Made by a program: the position numbers and the translations under genes. Positions 1-7,688 of a stretch of 64,000 nucleotides of DNA are shown in pieces. Positions within the stretch are counted from its first letter, which is position 1; each line of letters begins with the position of its first letter. The DNA is from Nocardioides baculatus (lineage in GTDB: Bacteria; Actinomycetota; Actinomycetes; Propionibacteriales; Nocardioidaceae): NCBI RefSeq assembly GCF_016735675.1, contig NZ_JAERSG010000006.1:1-64000 (forward strand), written 5' to 3'. The notes beneath the pieces are model-generated. The model had not been told where the DNA came from. It made no database searches and saw only the letters and a program-made list of their open reading frames with translations.

Positions 1-1
1 C

Positions 2-106
2 CGCAAAGCAGAAGGAAAGACACCACGAGAGATCAAGCGATGCCTCAAACGAGCCGTCGCTCGACAGCTCTACCGACACCTCAATGACGCGGCCGCAGCG
101 GCTTGA
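2..106 (+). CDS. IS110-family transposase, C-terminal end only (gene enters from outside the window)
   Basis: The open frame from the window edge to the TGA at 104-106 encodes 34 residues. It contains the stretch EGKTPREIKRCLKRAVARQL, which matches my memory of the basic C-terminal tail of IS110-family DEDD transposases. These enzymes insert circularised elements without long terminal inverted repeats. Only the tail is visible, so catalytic residues and element integrity cannot be judged. Unrelated coding-like sequence resumes within about 20 bases of the stop, so the right end of the element must be short. Base composition here is lower in GC than most of the window, which fits a mobile element. 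The assignment rests on the tail alone. Confidence 0.6.
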   Translation, partial: RKAEGKTPREIKRCLKRAVARQLYRHLNDAAAAA

Positions 107-111
107 CAGGA

Positions 112-285
112 CATAGAAGCATCGCGGGCTACACCGCACGTCAGTGCGGCGAAGGACGCTACGTCCTACTCAGCCCCCACGGCATGGCCTTCCTCATGGA
201 CCACACCGGCACCCACCCCATCCACCCCGAGAAAGCCCGGATCATCATCGACGCACCACTCGGAGTCGACATTTACCTGGACTGA
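112..285 (+). pseudogene. Possible remnant of a DUF222/HNH endonuclease C-terminus beside the IS end
   Basis: The frame running to the TGA at 283-285 encodes a short tail containing SPHGMAFLMDHTGTHPIHP. The pattern of an SPHG turn followed by DHTGTH resembles the extreme C-terminal region of actinobacterial DUF222/HNH endonuclease proteins, which are abundant in Nocardioidaceae. There is no good start: the only in-frame initiator is a TTG inside the transposase stop region, and the frame is closed upstream at 79-81. The simplest reading is that the IS110 element truncated an HNH gene and left its 3' end. The family call is from memory of similar tails and is tentative. A spurious frame is the alternative. 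Confidence 0.33.
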
Positions 286-358
286 CGTTCATTCGACTTA
301 GGGCAAAGGCGGCGGTAAGACGCAAGAGACCTGCGATGTCGCGCGCTGCGCCGATAAG

Positions 359-793
359 TCAGCCGTTCAGGAACTGATCGGTTCCAGTTACATAAGTCGA
401 GACCAGGTTGGTGTTGGTGTAACTGCGCGATCGCTGAATGGCCGCAGCCAACTGATCAGCTAGCGCATCGGGTTGCAGCCGTGCCAGGCTCCGTCGGCTT
501 TCGAAGAGAGTTTCACTCACGAAGCGCTCGTCGGTTGTCGCTGCCGCTCGGACACTAACCACCGCGGAGGTGGTCGCGCTATCTGGCGTCAGCTCGGGAT
601 TGGTCAGGGCGACTTCGACCAGACGGGTGAGCCCAGATGTTGACCACTCCAACCGCAGGAACCAGCTCCCATGTCGCTCGCCCGAGATGGTCCTAGGGTT
701 GAGTTGGCCAAGACTGTTGCGTACCTGCCCTGGAAGGTCGTCTCCCCAGGCAGCCAGCAGTTGCTGCTGCTCCTTGAACGATTCTGCGGCCAT
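359..793 (-). CDS. Hypothetical protein (second gene of a two-gene unknown operon)
   Basis: A 144-residue soluble protein of unknown function. I see no signal peptide, membrane segment or catalytic motif. The N-terminal third is helical and Gln-rich, the middle has alternating beta-like segments, and the C-terminal third has LQPDALADQLAAAIQRSR, which looks amphipathic. I chose the ATG at 793 because AGGTGAG lies 6-7 bases upstream; a TTG at 799 would overlap the upstream stop as TTGA. The upstream gene ends at 796, so the two are co-transcribed and probably translationally coupled. GC is lower than in the window core, as in the neighbouring OLD nuclease gene, which is transcribed divergently. 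Function unknown; an accessory part in a defence or mobile context is only a guess from position. Confidence 0.7.
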   Translation of the reverse strand: MAAESFKEQQQLLAAWGDDLPGQVRNSLGQLNPRTISGERHGSWFLRLEWSTSGLTRLVEVALTNPELTPDSATTSAVVSVRAAATTDERFVSETLFESRRSLARLQPDALADQLAAAIQRSRSYTNTNLVSTYVTGTDQFLNG

Positions 794-795
794 CC

Positions 796-1221
796 TCAAC
801 TCACCTGAAGCACGCCGACGTCAACGATCGCTTCCTGGGGGAAACCATCTGGGAGGTAGTACTCGATGCCTTGTCCCAACCGGACCCAAGCTGGTCCCCG
901 GATAGCTTCGACTTTCGCTGGGTCGATGAGCAGAAGATGGTGTCTCGGCTTAGTCGGCGCGAACAAGGCCAGCCACGAGATCACGTCGACAGGACTCAAG
1001 GGAGTGGGCGTCACCCAATGCGGACGGGAACTTCCACCGAGGAACTCCGTGAGTTGCGAAGCCACCAAGTATCTCACCAAGTATCGGTCGCCGAGGTCGA
1101 AGGCGACGTCTATCCCGGCCCGGTCTGGCATTGCTTCTACCGACGATAGCCGGGACGCGATCGGCGTTACGACCTCAATACGCTCCTGATCAAGCATCGT
1201 CGAGATCCACGCGGCACTCAT
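796..1221 (-). CDS. Hypothetical protein (first gene of a two-gene unknown operon)
   Basis: A 141-residue protein that I cannot assign. It starts at the ATG at 1221, where GAGGAG sits 5 bases upstream; an in-frame ATG at 1260 lacks such a site. The sequence has a beta-rich N-terminal half (VVTPIASR, then GIDVAFDLGDRYLVRYLVAS). Next comes a segment with SPVDVISWLALFAPTKPRHH, and the C-terminus carries WVRLGQGIEYYLPDGF. There are no transmembrane helices and no obvious nuclease or helix-turn-helix signature. Its stop lies directly against the next gene, a typical two-gene module layout. The pair reads away from the OLD nuclease gene across a 355-base spacer. Toxin/antitoxin-like or effector roles cannot be supported from sequence. 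Confidence 0.72.
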   Translation of the reverse strand: MSAAWISTMLDQERIEVVTPIASRLSSVEAMPDRAGIDVAFDLGDRYLVRYLVASQLTEFLGGSSRPHWVTPTPLSPVDVISWLALFAPTKPRHHLLLIDPAKVEAIRGPAWVRLGQGIEYYLPDGFPQEAIVDVGVLQVS

Positions 1222-1576
1222 AAGCTCCTCATCCTCAGACCTAGAGCAGCAATGCCGCACAGCGACGTCGGGAGTCGGTCCATGTTGTCATCGTGACAGA
1301 AGGTTCGTTTGTCGCCACGTAAGCGATGCCAGCCGACTCGCGGTAAGCGGAAGCGGGTGAGCCCGACAGGCGGCGGAATGACGCCAGGCTCGTGTGGCGT
1401 ATGAGCAACTACGACGGGGACTAACCAGCGGGTCCCACCCGCTTGGGCTAGCTAAGGCGTAACTGGAGGCGACGCGTTCTGAGACTCCGCGCGAAAACAG
1501 AGCATGTGTCCGCTCGGTGTTGCTCCGATAAGGCAACATTCGTAGCGCACCACTTCAGGACGAAACGGGAAGAGCG
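1222..1576. other. 355-base intergenic region between divergent accessory genes
   Basis: No convincing gene is visible; the one open frame on the minus strand has no ribosome site or recognisable protein. Two small symmetric elements stand out: TGTCA-TCG-TGACA at 1286-1298, just upstream of the minus-strand operon, and a 7-bp stem with CCC loop (AGCGGGT/ACCCGCT) at 1427-1443. The first could be a regulator half-site pair, the second a weak hairpin. Promoters for both divergent units must lie here, but I could not identify unambiguous -35/-10 pairs. Confidence 0.5.
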
Positions 1577-3484
1577 ATGCGAGTCACGAAGATAAGGTTC
1601 CGCGGCTACCAGCGACTGGTAGATACGTCCTGCAGCACGGCTGGAAAGATGATCGCCTTCCTCGGGCCGAATGAGGCCGGCAAAACGACGGTGCTTCGTG
1701 CGCTCGACTGGTACAGCAATGCGGACGGCGCACTGCCCTCAAAGTTCCACTCGTCCACCAGGCCCCCGTCGCCAGAAGAGTCGGTCGTCGAAGTTACGTA
1801 CTGGTTAAATAAGGACGACCTCGCGGTCATCTCTGACCTCGGGCTGGCCGAGAAGCCGCGTTTCTATCGTCGCGGACGCCGCGCAAATGGGACCTTCTAC
1901 AGCGCGCTCGAGCCAAAGTCAGGCGAGCGCGAGCCGGGGCCGTTCGATGAAGCGCGCGAACGGCTCACAGCGGCCCTCGCGGCCGAGCCGGAGATCGATC
2001 CCGAGGAGTCGGAACCGAACCTAAGGCTGCACGAAGCAGTGCTTTTTGAGTTGCTGGGCGATCCTGACGCCCAGTGGAGCGACGAATGGGATGAGTCCTT
2101 CGAGGCGGCCCTCGAGCGACTGGACGGCGTTGGCGACGAAGAGACGCTGACAGCTCTCGCGACTGTGCGAGAGGTTCTTACCGCAACTCACCCAGATGAG
2201 GCCGCTCGAACCCGGCTTCGAAAGCGGATACCCGGCTTCGCCCTGTTCGCTGAAGAAGACCGAGCGATTCGCTCCTCTTACGACCTGTCAGATGAAGCCC
2301 TTAGAGATGACCCGCCGAGTGCACTTGCCAACCTTGCGTGGGTAGCTGACCTCGACCTCCAGAGTCTCTGGGAGGCGATCGACGCAGGCGATCAGCGCAA
2401 GATCGGCACAACCGAGCGCCGGGCCAACGAACGGCTCGATCGCCGTCTGAGCACTCGATGGAGCCAGAGAGACCTCGACGTGGTGTTCAACGTCAACGGA
2501 ACCGAACTGCAGGTTCAAATTTTTGAAGATGTGGAGGACGGAGCGGTAACTCCAGTTGACGAGCGCAGCGACGGGTTGCGAACCTTCATCGCGCTGGTAG
2601 CGTTTTTGGCGAGGCACGACTTCGCCACCCCACCCGTGCTGCTTGTCGATGAGGCCGAAACTCATCTGCATTACGACGCCCAAGCAGACCTCGTCGAGGT
2701 TCTGACCAAGGACGTTCAGGCAACCCAGGTCTTCTACACAACGCACTCGCCAGGTTGTCTCCCAAGAGACCTCGGCACCGGGATCCGACTTGTGGCTCCC
2801 GTTCCGGGCACGGCCGATGAGAGCCGCCTTCGTAACGACTTCTGGACAAGCGACCACCCGGGTTTCACTCCGTTGCTCTTCGCCATGGGTGCAGGCGCCG
2901 CTGCCTTCTCGGCGTTCCGCAAGGCGGTGTTGACCGAAGGCGCAGGCGACATGATCCTCTTGCCGAGCCTCTTGAGAAAGGCGATGGATAAAGAAGATCT
3001 CGACTTCCAAGTCGCGCCCGGCATCGCGAATTATCACGGCTCGGGATTGGAACTGGAAGAGGTCGCGGCACGAGTCGTCTACCTTGTCGACGGCGACGGC
3101 GGCGGCGACGATCACGCAGCCCGACTGCTTGGTATGGGGGTACCGGCAGAACGGATCCTCCAGTTCGATCCTCCGACCGCCGTAGAGGACTATGTACATC
3201 CAGATCGCTATCTAGGCGTAGTGAACGACCTTCTGCGTCTCAGTGGGCACACTTCCACCCTGACCCTTGGCGAGCTCGATCACACCGTATCCATCGGGAA
3301 GGCGGTCGAACTATGGTGCGAGAGTCAAGGCGTTTCACCGCCGGGCAAGACAGTCGTCGCTGCGCTGCTCATCGACGACCAAGATGCATTGATACTCGCT
3401 GAAGGTGCCCACGAAAAACTCAAGGCGTTACACGCCAAAATTCGGAGGGCGCTGACGGCGCAGCCGAAGGGTCGCGCTCGGTAG
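1577..3484 (+). CDS. OLD-family ATP-dependent endonuclease (AAA ATPase plus TOPRIM)
   Basis: A 635-residue protein with the architecture of overcoming-lysogenization-defect nucleases, which couple ABC/SMC-like ATP binding to a metal-dependent TOPRIM nuclease. Many are anti-phage effectors, alone or with a partner such as the Gabija helicase. The N-terminus has a Walker A, GPNEAGKTT, at residues 30-38. Walker B is LLVDEAETHLH near 354-363, followed by a THSP switch histidine near 390. The TOPRIM half shows the metal-binding glutamate in VLTEGAGD near 453 and the acidic VDGDGGGDD near 503, so the active site looks intact. The start ATG has GGAAG upstream. No UvrD-like helicase adjoins it, so it is either stand-alone or paired with the divergent unknown operon. 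Lower GC and the IS end nearby suggest transfer. Confidence 0.85.
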   Translation: MRVTKIRFRGYQRLVDTSCSTAGKMIAFLGPNEAGKTTVLRALDWYSNADGALPSKFHSSTRPPSPEESVVEVTYWLNKDDLAVISDLGLAEKPRFYRRGRRANGTFYSALEPKSGEREPGPFDEARERLTAALAAEPEIDPEESEPNLRLHEAVLFELLGDPDAQWSDEWDESFEAALERLDGVGDEETLTALATVREVLTATHPDEAARTRLRKRIPGFALFAEEDRAIRSSYDLSDEALRDDPPSALANLAWVADLDLQSLWEAIDAGDQRKIGTTERRANERLDRRLSTRWSQRDLDVVFNVNGTELQVQIFEDVEDGAVTPVDERSDGLRTFIALVAFLARHDFATPPVLLVDEAETHLHYDAQADLVEVLTKDVQATQVFYTTHSPGCLPRDLGTGIRLVAPVPGTADESRLRNDFWTSDHPGFTPLLFAMGAGAAAFSAFRKAVLTEGAGDMILLPSLLRKAMDKEDLDFQVAPGIANYHGSGLELEEVAARVVYLVDGDGGGDDHAARLLGMGVPAERILQFDPPTAVEDYVHPDRYLGVVNDLLRLSGHTSTLTLGELDHTVSIGKAVELWCESQGVSPPGKTVVAALLIDDQDALILAEGAHEKLKALHAKIRRALTAQPKGRAR

Positions 3485-3575
3485 GACCACTTGCCCTAGC
3501 CGCTCCGAGGTACTGCGCGCACCGGGTGCCGCATCATTCTGGGCGGGGTGCAGTAGGTCGTCGGACCTGTCGTTG

Positions 3576-3950
3576 TCAGAGACGCGACATGAACCTCTCG
3601 GCATCCACGACCACCCGGGTGATCTCCCCGGCCGCCAGCACCTTCCCGGACGACGCATCCCGCGCACCGACCATGAGGCGGTGCAGCCGCCCGTCGACGT
3701 ACGCACTGGACGCCGAGACCTCGACCGAGGCCCCGACCGGCGAAGCGGCGAGGTGCTCGACCTGGACCCGGGTGCCGACAGAGGTCGAGCCCTCGGGGAT
3801 GACCGGGGCGAGGCAGGCACACGTCGCGGCCTCGAGCCACGCCAACAACCGCGGCGTGCCGAGCACGGGCAGTGAGCCGCTGCCGACGGCGAGGGCGGTG
3901 TCGTCCTCGGTGACGTGGAAGGTCAGGGTGGCGGGCTCGGGACGCTCCAT
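3576..3950 (-). CDS. FlK-like hotdog-fold thioesterase family protein
   Basis: A 124-residue single-domain protein resembling the fluoroacetyl-CoA thioesterase (FlK) branch of the hotdog superfamily, which hydrolyses short acyl-CoA esters in the cytoplasm. The diagnostic stretch is LLAWLEAATCACL followed by TSVGTRVQVEHLAASPVG around residues 36-72. It supplies the conserved Thr, Glu and His environment of this group. Length is typical for a one-domain hotdog protein, which normally works as a dimer. It lies convergent to the OLD gene and divergent from the glycosyltransferase cassette with a 75-base spacer. GC returns to the high value of the chromosome core here, so it probably marks the boundary of the accessory segment. 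The substrate cannot be told from sequence. Confidence 0.7.
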   Translation of the reverse strand: MERPEPATLTFHVTEDDTALAVGSGSLPVLGTPRLLAWLEAATCACLAPVIPEGSTSVGTRVQVEHLAASPVGASVEVSASSAYVDGRLHRLMVGARDASSGKVLAAGEITRVVVDAERFMSRL

Positions 3951-4025
3951 GGCGTGGAGCCTGTCACAGACGTAGTACGCCTTGGGGGGAGCCTCGACGG
4001 GACCCCGGCCGGTGAGGATGGCGGG

Positions 4026-5024
4026 GTGACGATCTCAGCACGCCGCACGACAGCCGTCGTGCCGCACCACCTGCTCCTCGGGCCCGACACGCACGGGGTG
4101 ACGCGCTACGCCGGCGAGGTGGCCGGAGCCGCCGGGGCGCTGGTCGTCCGGGACGCGCGACTCCTGCCCGAGGGTGCCCCGGCGCACCTGCACGTCACCG
4201 ACCGGCTGGTCTCGCCCGACCCCACGGCCGCGGCCGAGCTGGTGGAGACGCTGGCCCGGAGGGTGCGGCTGACGGTGACGCTGCACGACGTCCCGCAGCC
4301 GACCGACGGTCCGCGCTTCCGCGAGCGGACGGCGGCCTACGGGCGCATCGTGCGCGCCAGCACGGCCTGGGCGACCAACTCGTGGCACGAGCACGCGCTG
4401 GTCAACCGCTGGTGCGTCGCGGACGCCGACGGCACCGTGATCCCGCTGCCCATCCAGGGCGCCAGCCCGGAGGCGGGACGGAGGGACGTGGACGCCCACG
4501 TCCTCGGCGTCTTCGGGTTCATCTACCCGGGCAAGGGCCACCGCCAGGTGGCGCGCGCCGCGGCGGCGCTGCGCCGCTCGGGGCACCCGGTAACCGTGCG
4601 GGTGCTCGGCGGCGCGGCCAGGCACCACGAGGACGAGATCGACGAGCTGCAGCGGAGCAGCCACGCCCGCGGGGTGCCCGTCGAGGTCACCGGACGCGTC
4701 CCCGAGGCCGAGGTGCGTGACGCCCTGCGCCGGGTCGGCGTGCCGGTCGCCGCCCACCGCAACGTCTCCGCGTCCGGCAGCGTGAACTCGTGGATCGCGG
4801 CGGGCCGCCGTCCGCTGGTCCGGGACAGCGCGTACGCCCGGGAGATGGCGGCGCTGCGGCCCGGGACCCTCACCCTCTTCGACGACTCCACGCTGGTGCC
4901 GCGTCTCGAGGACGCGCTCCGCCAGCCGGCATCGACGTGGATCGAGCCCGGCACCGACCTCGGTCCGCGGCTCGAGGACACCGCCGCCGCCTACCGCTCG
5001 TGGTGGGCGTCGGTGGCCGGATGA
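4026..5024 (+). CDS. Glycosyltransferase, GT-B fold (GT4-like)
   Basis: A 332-residue GT-B type glycosyltransferase, probably working on the cytoplasmic face in cell-surface or exopolysaccharide assembly. The N-terminal Rossmann half contains GPDTHGVTRYAGEVA, a typical acceptor-side loop. The C-terminal half opens with VFGFIYPGKGHRQVARAAA (near residue 160), the GT4-style start of the nucleotide-sugar domain, and includes VRVLGGAA. I chose the GTG at 4026 because GAGG lies about 8 bases upstream; longer in-frame extensions run into non-coding sequence. Its stop overlaps the next gene as ATGA, and a third gene overlaps that one, so all three form one translationally coupled unit. Donor and acceptor sugars are unknown. 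Confidence 0.8.
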   Translation: MTISARRTTAVVPHHLLLGPDTHGVTRYAGEVAGAAGALVVRDARLLPEGAPAHLHVTDRLVSPDPTAAAELVETLARRVRLTVTLHDVPQPTDGPRFRERTAAYGRIVRASTAWATNSWHEHALVNRWCVADADGTVIPLPIQGASPEAGRRDVDAHVLGVFGFIYPGKGHRQVARAAAALRRSGHPVTVRVLGGAARHHEDEIDELQRSSHARGVPVEVTGRVPEAEVRDALRRVGVPVAAHRNVSASGSVNSWIAAGRRPLVRDSAYAREMAALRPGTLTLFDDSTLVPRLEDALRQPASTWIEPGTDLGPRLEDTAAAYRSWWASVAG

Positions 5025-6259
5025 CGGCGCCGCCCTTCGGCACCAGCGTCCCCGGCAACCGCTGGGACCTTGCGCCGGCCGGGACGCCGCGGCGGACCGT
5101 GTCCGTCGTCGTCGCCCACTACGAGCAGCAGGCACAGCTCGACCGGACGCTCGCGGCACTGCAGCGGCAGACCCGCGTGCCCGACGAGGTCGTCGTCGCC
5201 GACGACGGATCGCGCAAGGAGCCCGTCGTCCCGGACGGCGTACGCCTCGTGCGCCAGGACGACGAGGGCTTCCGGCTCGCGGCCGTGCGCAACCTCGGCG
5301 TCGCGGCCAGCACCGGGGACGTCCTCGTGCTCCTCGACGCCGACACCACCCCGGAGCCCGAGCTCGTCGAGCGGATCGTCGCACTGCCCGAGGCGCTGCC
5401 GGAGGCACTCGTCGTCGGCCGCCGGCGCCACGCCGACCTCGCCGGGACGGGGGAGGAGCTGCCCGAGCCGGAGTGGCTGCGCACGGCGTACGCCGAGACC
5501 CGCGACCTCCTCGACGCCGACGCCACCGGTCACCGGTTCCTCATCGGGGCGGTCGTCGCATGCAGCCGGTGGTGGTACGACGAGATCGGCGGCTTCGACG
5601 AGACGTTCCGCGCCTACGGCGGCGAGGACTGGGAATTGGCCCACCGCTCCTGGACCGCGGGCGGGCTGCTCGCCCACTGCCCGGACGCCGTCGCGTGGCA
5701 CGACGGGCCGGACGCCGGCGGGCGGGACCGCGACCCCGCCGCCCGGCTGCACGAGACCGTCGCGATCGCCGACCGGACCTCAGCCCGAGGGACGACCTGG
5801 CGAGGGCTGCAGCGCGGACCGGCCGACCTCGTCGTCACGCTCGCGCCCACGTTGGCGCCGACCGAGGTGCTGGTGACCCTCGACTCCCTGCTCGCGGCGC
5901 TGCCGCGCGCGGTCGTCCGGCTCAGTGCGGAGCACCGCGCGCTCGCCGGCACCGACCCCCGGATCACCTGCGCCGAGGACCCGATCCCCAGCACGGCGCG
6001 GACCCACCTCACCCTCCGCCGGGGAATGTACGGCGACCAGCGGGCGTGGACGGACCTCGTCACCGCCCTCGACGGCGAGGTCGGCGCCCGCGAGGTCGCT
6101 GACGGCCGAGCGGCGCTGGAGGACCTGCGGCTGCTGCGCCGCGCGGCCCGCTGGGACCGTTCCGACCTGGCGCCCACGGGCGCACCGCTCGAGACGAGGC
6201 TGCGGATGACCGACGACGTCACCCTCGAGGCGTGGCTGGGCGGGTGGCACGGTGGGTGA
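5021..6259 (+). CDS. GT2-family glycosyltransferase with galactosyltransferase-type C-terminal segment
   Basis: A 412-residue GT-A enzyme. The N-terminus has VSVVVAHYEQQAQLDRTL and VVVADDGS, the first beta-alpha units of GT2 transferases. Next come a metal/nucleotide-binding LLDADTTPEPE (DxD-like) and IGGFDETFRAYGGEDWELA near residue 195. That last motif is characteristic of the glyco_transf_7C (galactosyltransferase C-terminal) family and supplies the probable catalytic ED pair. After about residue 245 the chain continues with about 165 residues of no recognised fold, including a second ATLAPTEVLVTLDSLLAAL-like segment, so the protein may be a fusion or have an accessory domain. It begins with ATG inside the stop of the previous gene (ATGA) and ends 8 bases inside the next. 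Confidence 0.8.
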   Translation: MTAPPFGTSVPGNRWDLAPAGTPRRTVSVVVAHYEQQAQLDRTLAALQRQTRVPDEVVVADDGSRKEPVVPDGVRLVRQDDEGFRLAAVRNLGVAASTGDVLVLLDADTTPEPELVERIVALPEALPEALVVGRRRHADLAGTGEELPEPEWLRTAYAETRDLLDADATGHRFLIGAVVACSRWWYDEIGGFDETFRAYGGEDWELAHRSWTAGGLLAHCPDAVAWHDGPDAGGRDRDPAARLHETVAIADRTSARGTTWRGLQRGPADLVVTLAPTLAPTEVLVTLDSLLAALPRAVVRLSAEHRALAGTDPRITCAEDPIPSTARTHLTLRRGMYGDQRAWTDLVTALDGEVGAREVADGRAALEDLRLLRRAARWDRSDLAPTGAPLETRLRMTDDVTLEAWLGGWHGG

Positions 6260-7124
6260 CGACCGGCCGCTGCTCGTCGTGGTGGGCAACTGCCAGGCCG
6301 AGTCGTACCGCCTCCTGCTCGACGCCGGCGACGTCCGCACCCAGCGGATCCCGGCGCTCCACGAGCTGACACCCGCTGACGTCCCACCGCTCCTCGAGCT
6401 GCTCGCGCGCACCGACCTGCTCGTCAGCCAGCCGACGGTCGACGACTACCGCGGCCTCCCGGTCGGCACCCGCCAGCTGCACGCGGTCCTGCCTCCCGGC
6501 GCGCGTACGGCGCTGGTGCCGAGCCTGCGCTACTCCGGCCTGCACCCGTTCCACCTGCTGGTTCATCCACCGGGCCTCGACCGCCCCGACCCGCCGCTGG
6601 TGCCCTACCACGACGTCCGCACCGTGCTGGCCGCCGACGAGCGGCGGGGACGGACCGCCCGCGAGCCGGTCCGGCTCACCACCGAGGCCGTCCGCGCGGT
6701 CGCGGCGGCGTCGGTCGCCGAGCTCGCCCGGCGCGAGGAGCTGCACGGCACCGTCGTCGTGAGCGACCTCTTCGAGCGCCCGACGGCCGACGCGATGCGG
6801 ACCATCAACCACCCCGGCAACGCCGTCCTGGTACCCGCGACAGCCCGGCTGCGCACCGCCCTCGGACTCGAACCCCGGCCGCCCGGCGTCGACCGGCCAC
6901 TGCTGGCGTCGATCCACGCGCCGCTGCTCCCGGAGGTGGTGGCCGCGCACGGGCTCGACGCTGCTCCCACCCACGACTGGACGATCGACGGCCGGACGGT
7001 GACGTCCGAGGAGGTCGCGGCCACCCACCGCGAGTGGTACGCGCGTCGTCCCGAGATGCTCGATGCCGCTCTCGAGCGTGCCGCACCGGTTGTCGAAGAA
7101 GTGCGGGCCGCTGAGGCAACCTGA
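6252..7124 (+). CDS. WcbI-family polysaccharide biosynthesis protein
   Basis: A 290-residue protein with the hallmark opening of the WcbI family: LLVVVGNCQAESYRLLL at residues 7-23. WcbI proteins are associated with capsular or exopolysaccharide loci and are proposed acetyltransferase-like enzymes that bind CoA. The GNCQ turn, the two VSQPTVDDYRG and LVPSLRYSGLHP segments, and the length agree with the family. The GTG start at 6252 overlaps the end of the GT2 gene by 8 bases, so it is the third member of the coupled cassette. In context it may decorate the glycan made by the two upstream transferases. That function is inferred; I cannot see the exact substrate. Confidence 0.72.
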   Translation: MGDDRPLLVVVGNCQAESYRLLLDAGDVRTQRIPALHELTPADVPPLLELLARTDLLVSQPTVDDYRGLPVGTRQLHAVLPPGARTALVPSLRYSGLHPFHLLVHPPGLDRPDPPLVPYHDVRTVLAADERRGRTAREPVRLTTEAVRAVAAASVAELARREELHGTVVVSDLFERPTADAMRTINHPGNAVLVPATARLRTALGLEPRPPGVDRPLLASIHAPLLPEVVAAHGLDAAPTHDWTIDGRTVTSEEVAATHREWYARRPEMLDAALERAAPVVEEVRAAEAT

Positions 7125-7148
7125 GGGACGGAGGCACGTCTACCAGAC

Positions 7149-7688
7149 ATGAGCACGGGGACCGCGATGGCAGAGGCAGTGGACATCACTGAGCTCTACG
7201 CCGCACACCGCTTGTCGCTGGTGCGACTCGCGATCCTGCTGGTCGACGACCTCGCCTCGGCGGAGGACGTCGTGCAGGACGCCTTCGCGGCGCTGACCAG
7301 GCGGCCGGGGGCGATCAAGGACCCGTCCAAGGCGTTGGCCTACCTCCGCGTCTCGGTCGTCAACGCGTCCCGCTCGGCCCTGCGCCGCCGGCGTACGGCG
7401 AGGGCGTACTCACCACCGCACGACACCGCGCCACCCACGCCGGAGGACACCGCGGTGCTGGCCGAGGAGCACCGTCAGGTCATCGTGGCGCTGCACACCC
7501 TCGCACCGCGGCAGCGCGAGGTGCTGGTGCTGCGCTACTGGTCGAACCTCAGCGAGGCGGAGATCGCCGCAGCACTGCAGATCAGCCAGGGGACGGTGAA
7601 GTCCACCGCCAGCCGCGCGCTGGTGGCACTGGAGAAGGCCATGACCACCCACATGAGCTCGGGGACCGACGGGAAGGAGCAGCGATGA
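7149..7688 (+). CDS. RNA polymerase sigma factor, SigE-type ECF family
   Basis: A 179-residue extracytoplasmic-function sigma factor with only regions 2 and 4. Region 2 includes LVDDLASAEDVVQDAFAAL (residues 33-51), binding the -10 element and core polymerase. Region 4 is a helix-turn-helix, SEAEIAAALQISQGTVKSTA near 138-157, preceded by LAPRQREVLVLRYW. It matches the actinobacterial SigE-like group whose genes usually sit next to a membrane protein. The stop overlaps the next gene by ATGA, so both are made from one message in matched amounts. The likely role is transcription of a small regulon when the partner membrane protein senses an envelope signal. An internal ATG 18 bases downstream is an alternative start. 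Confidence 0.85.
   Translation: MSTGTAMAEAVDITELYAAHRLSLVRLAILLVDDLASAEDVVQDAFAALTRRPGAIKDPSKALAYLRVSVVNASRSALRRRRTARAYSPPHDTAPPTPEDTAVLAEEHRQVIVALHTLAPRQREVLVLRYWSNLSEAEIAAALQISQGTVKSTASRALVALEKAMTTHMSSGTDGKEQR

Noticed and set aside
1427..1443. Hairpin AGCGGGT-CCC-ACCCGCT as a terminator
   Set aside because: It lies between two divergent genes, where no transcript needs to end, and the stem is short.
1288..1539. An 83-codon minus-strand frame in the 1222-1576 spacer
   Set aside because: No ribosome site and serine/arginine-rich translation without any recognisable feature.
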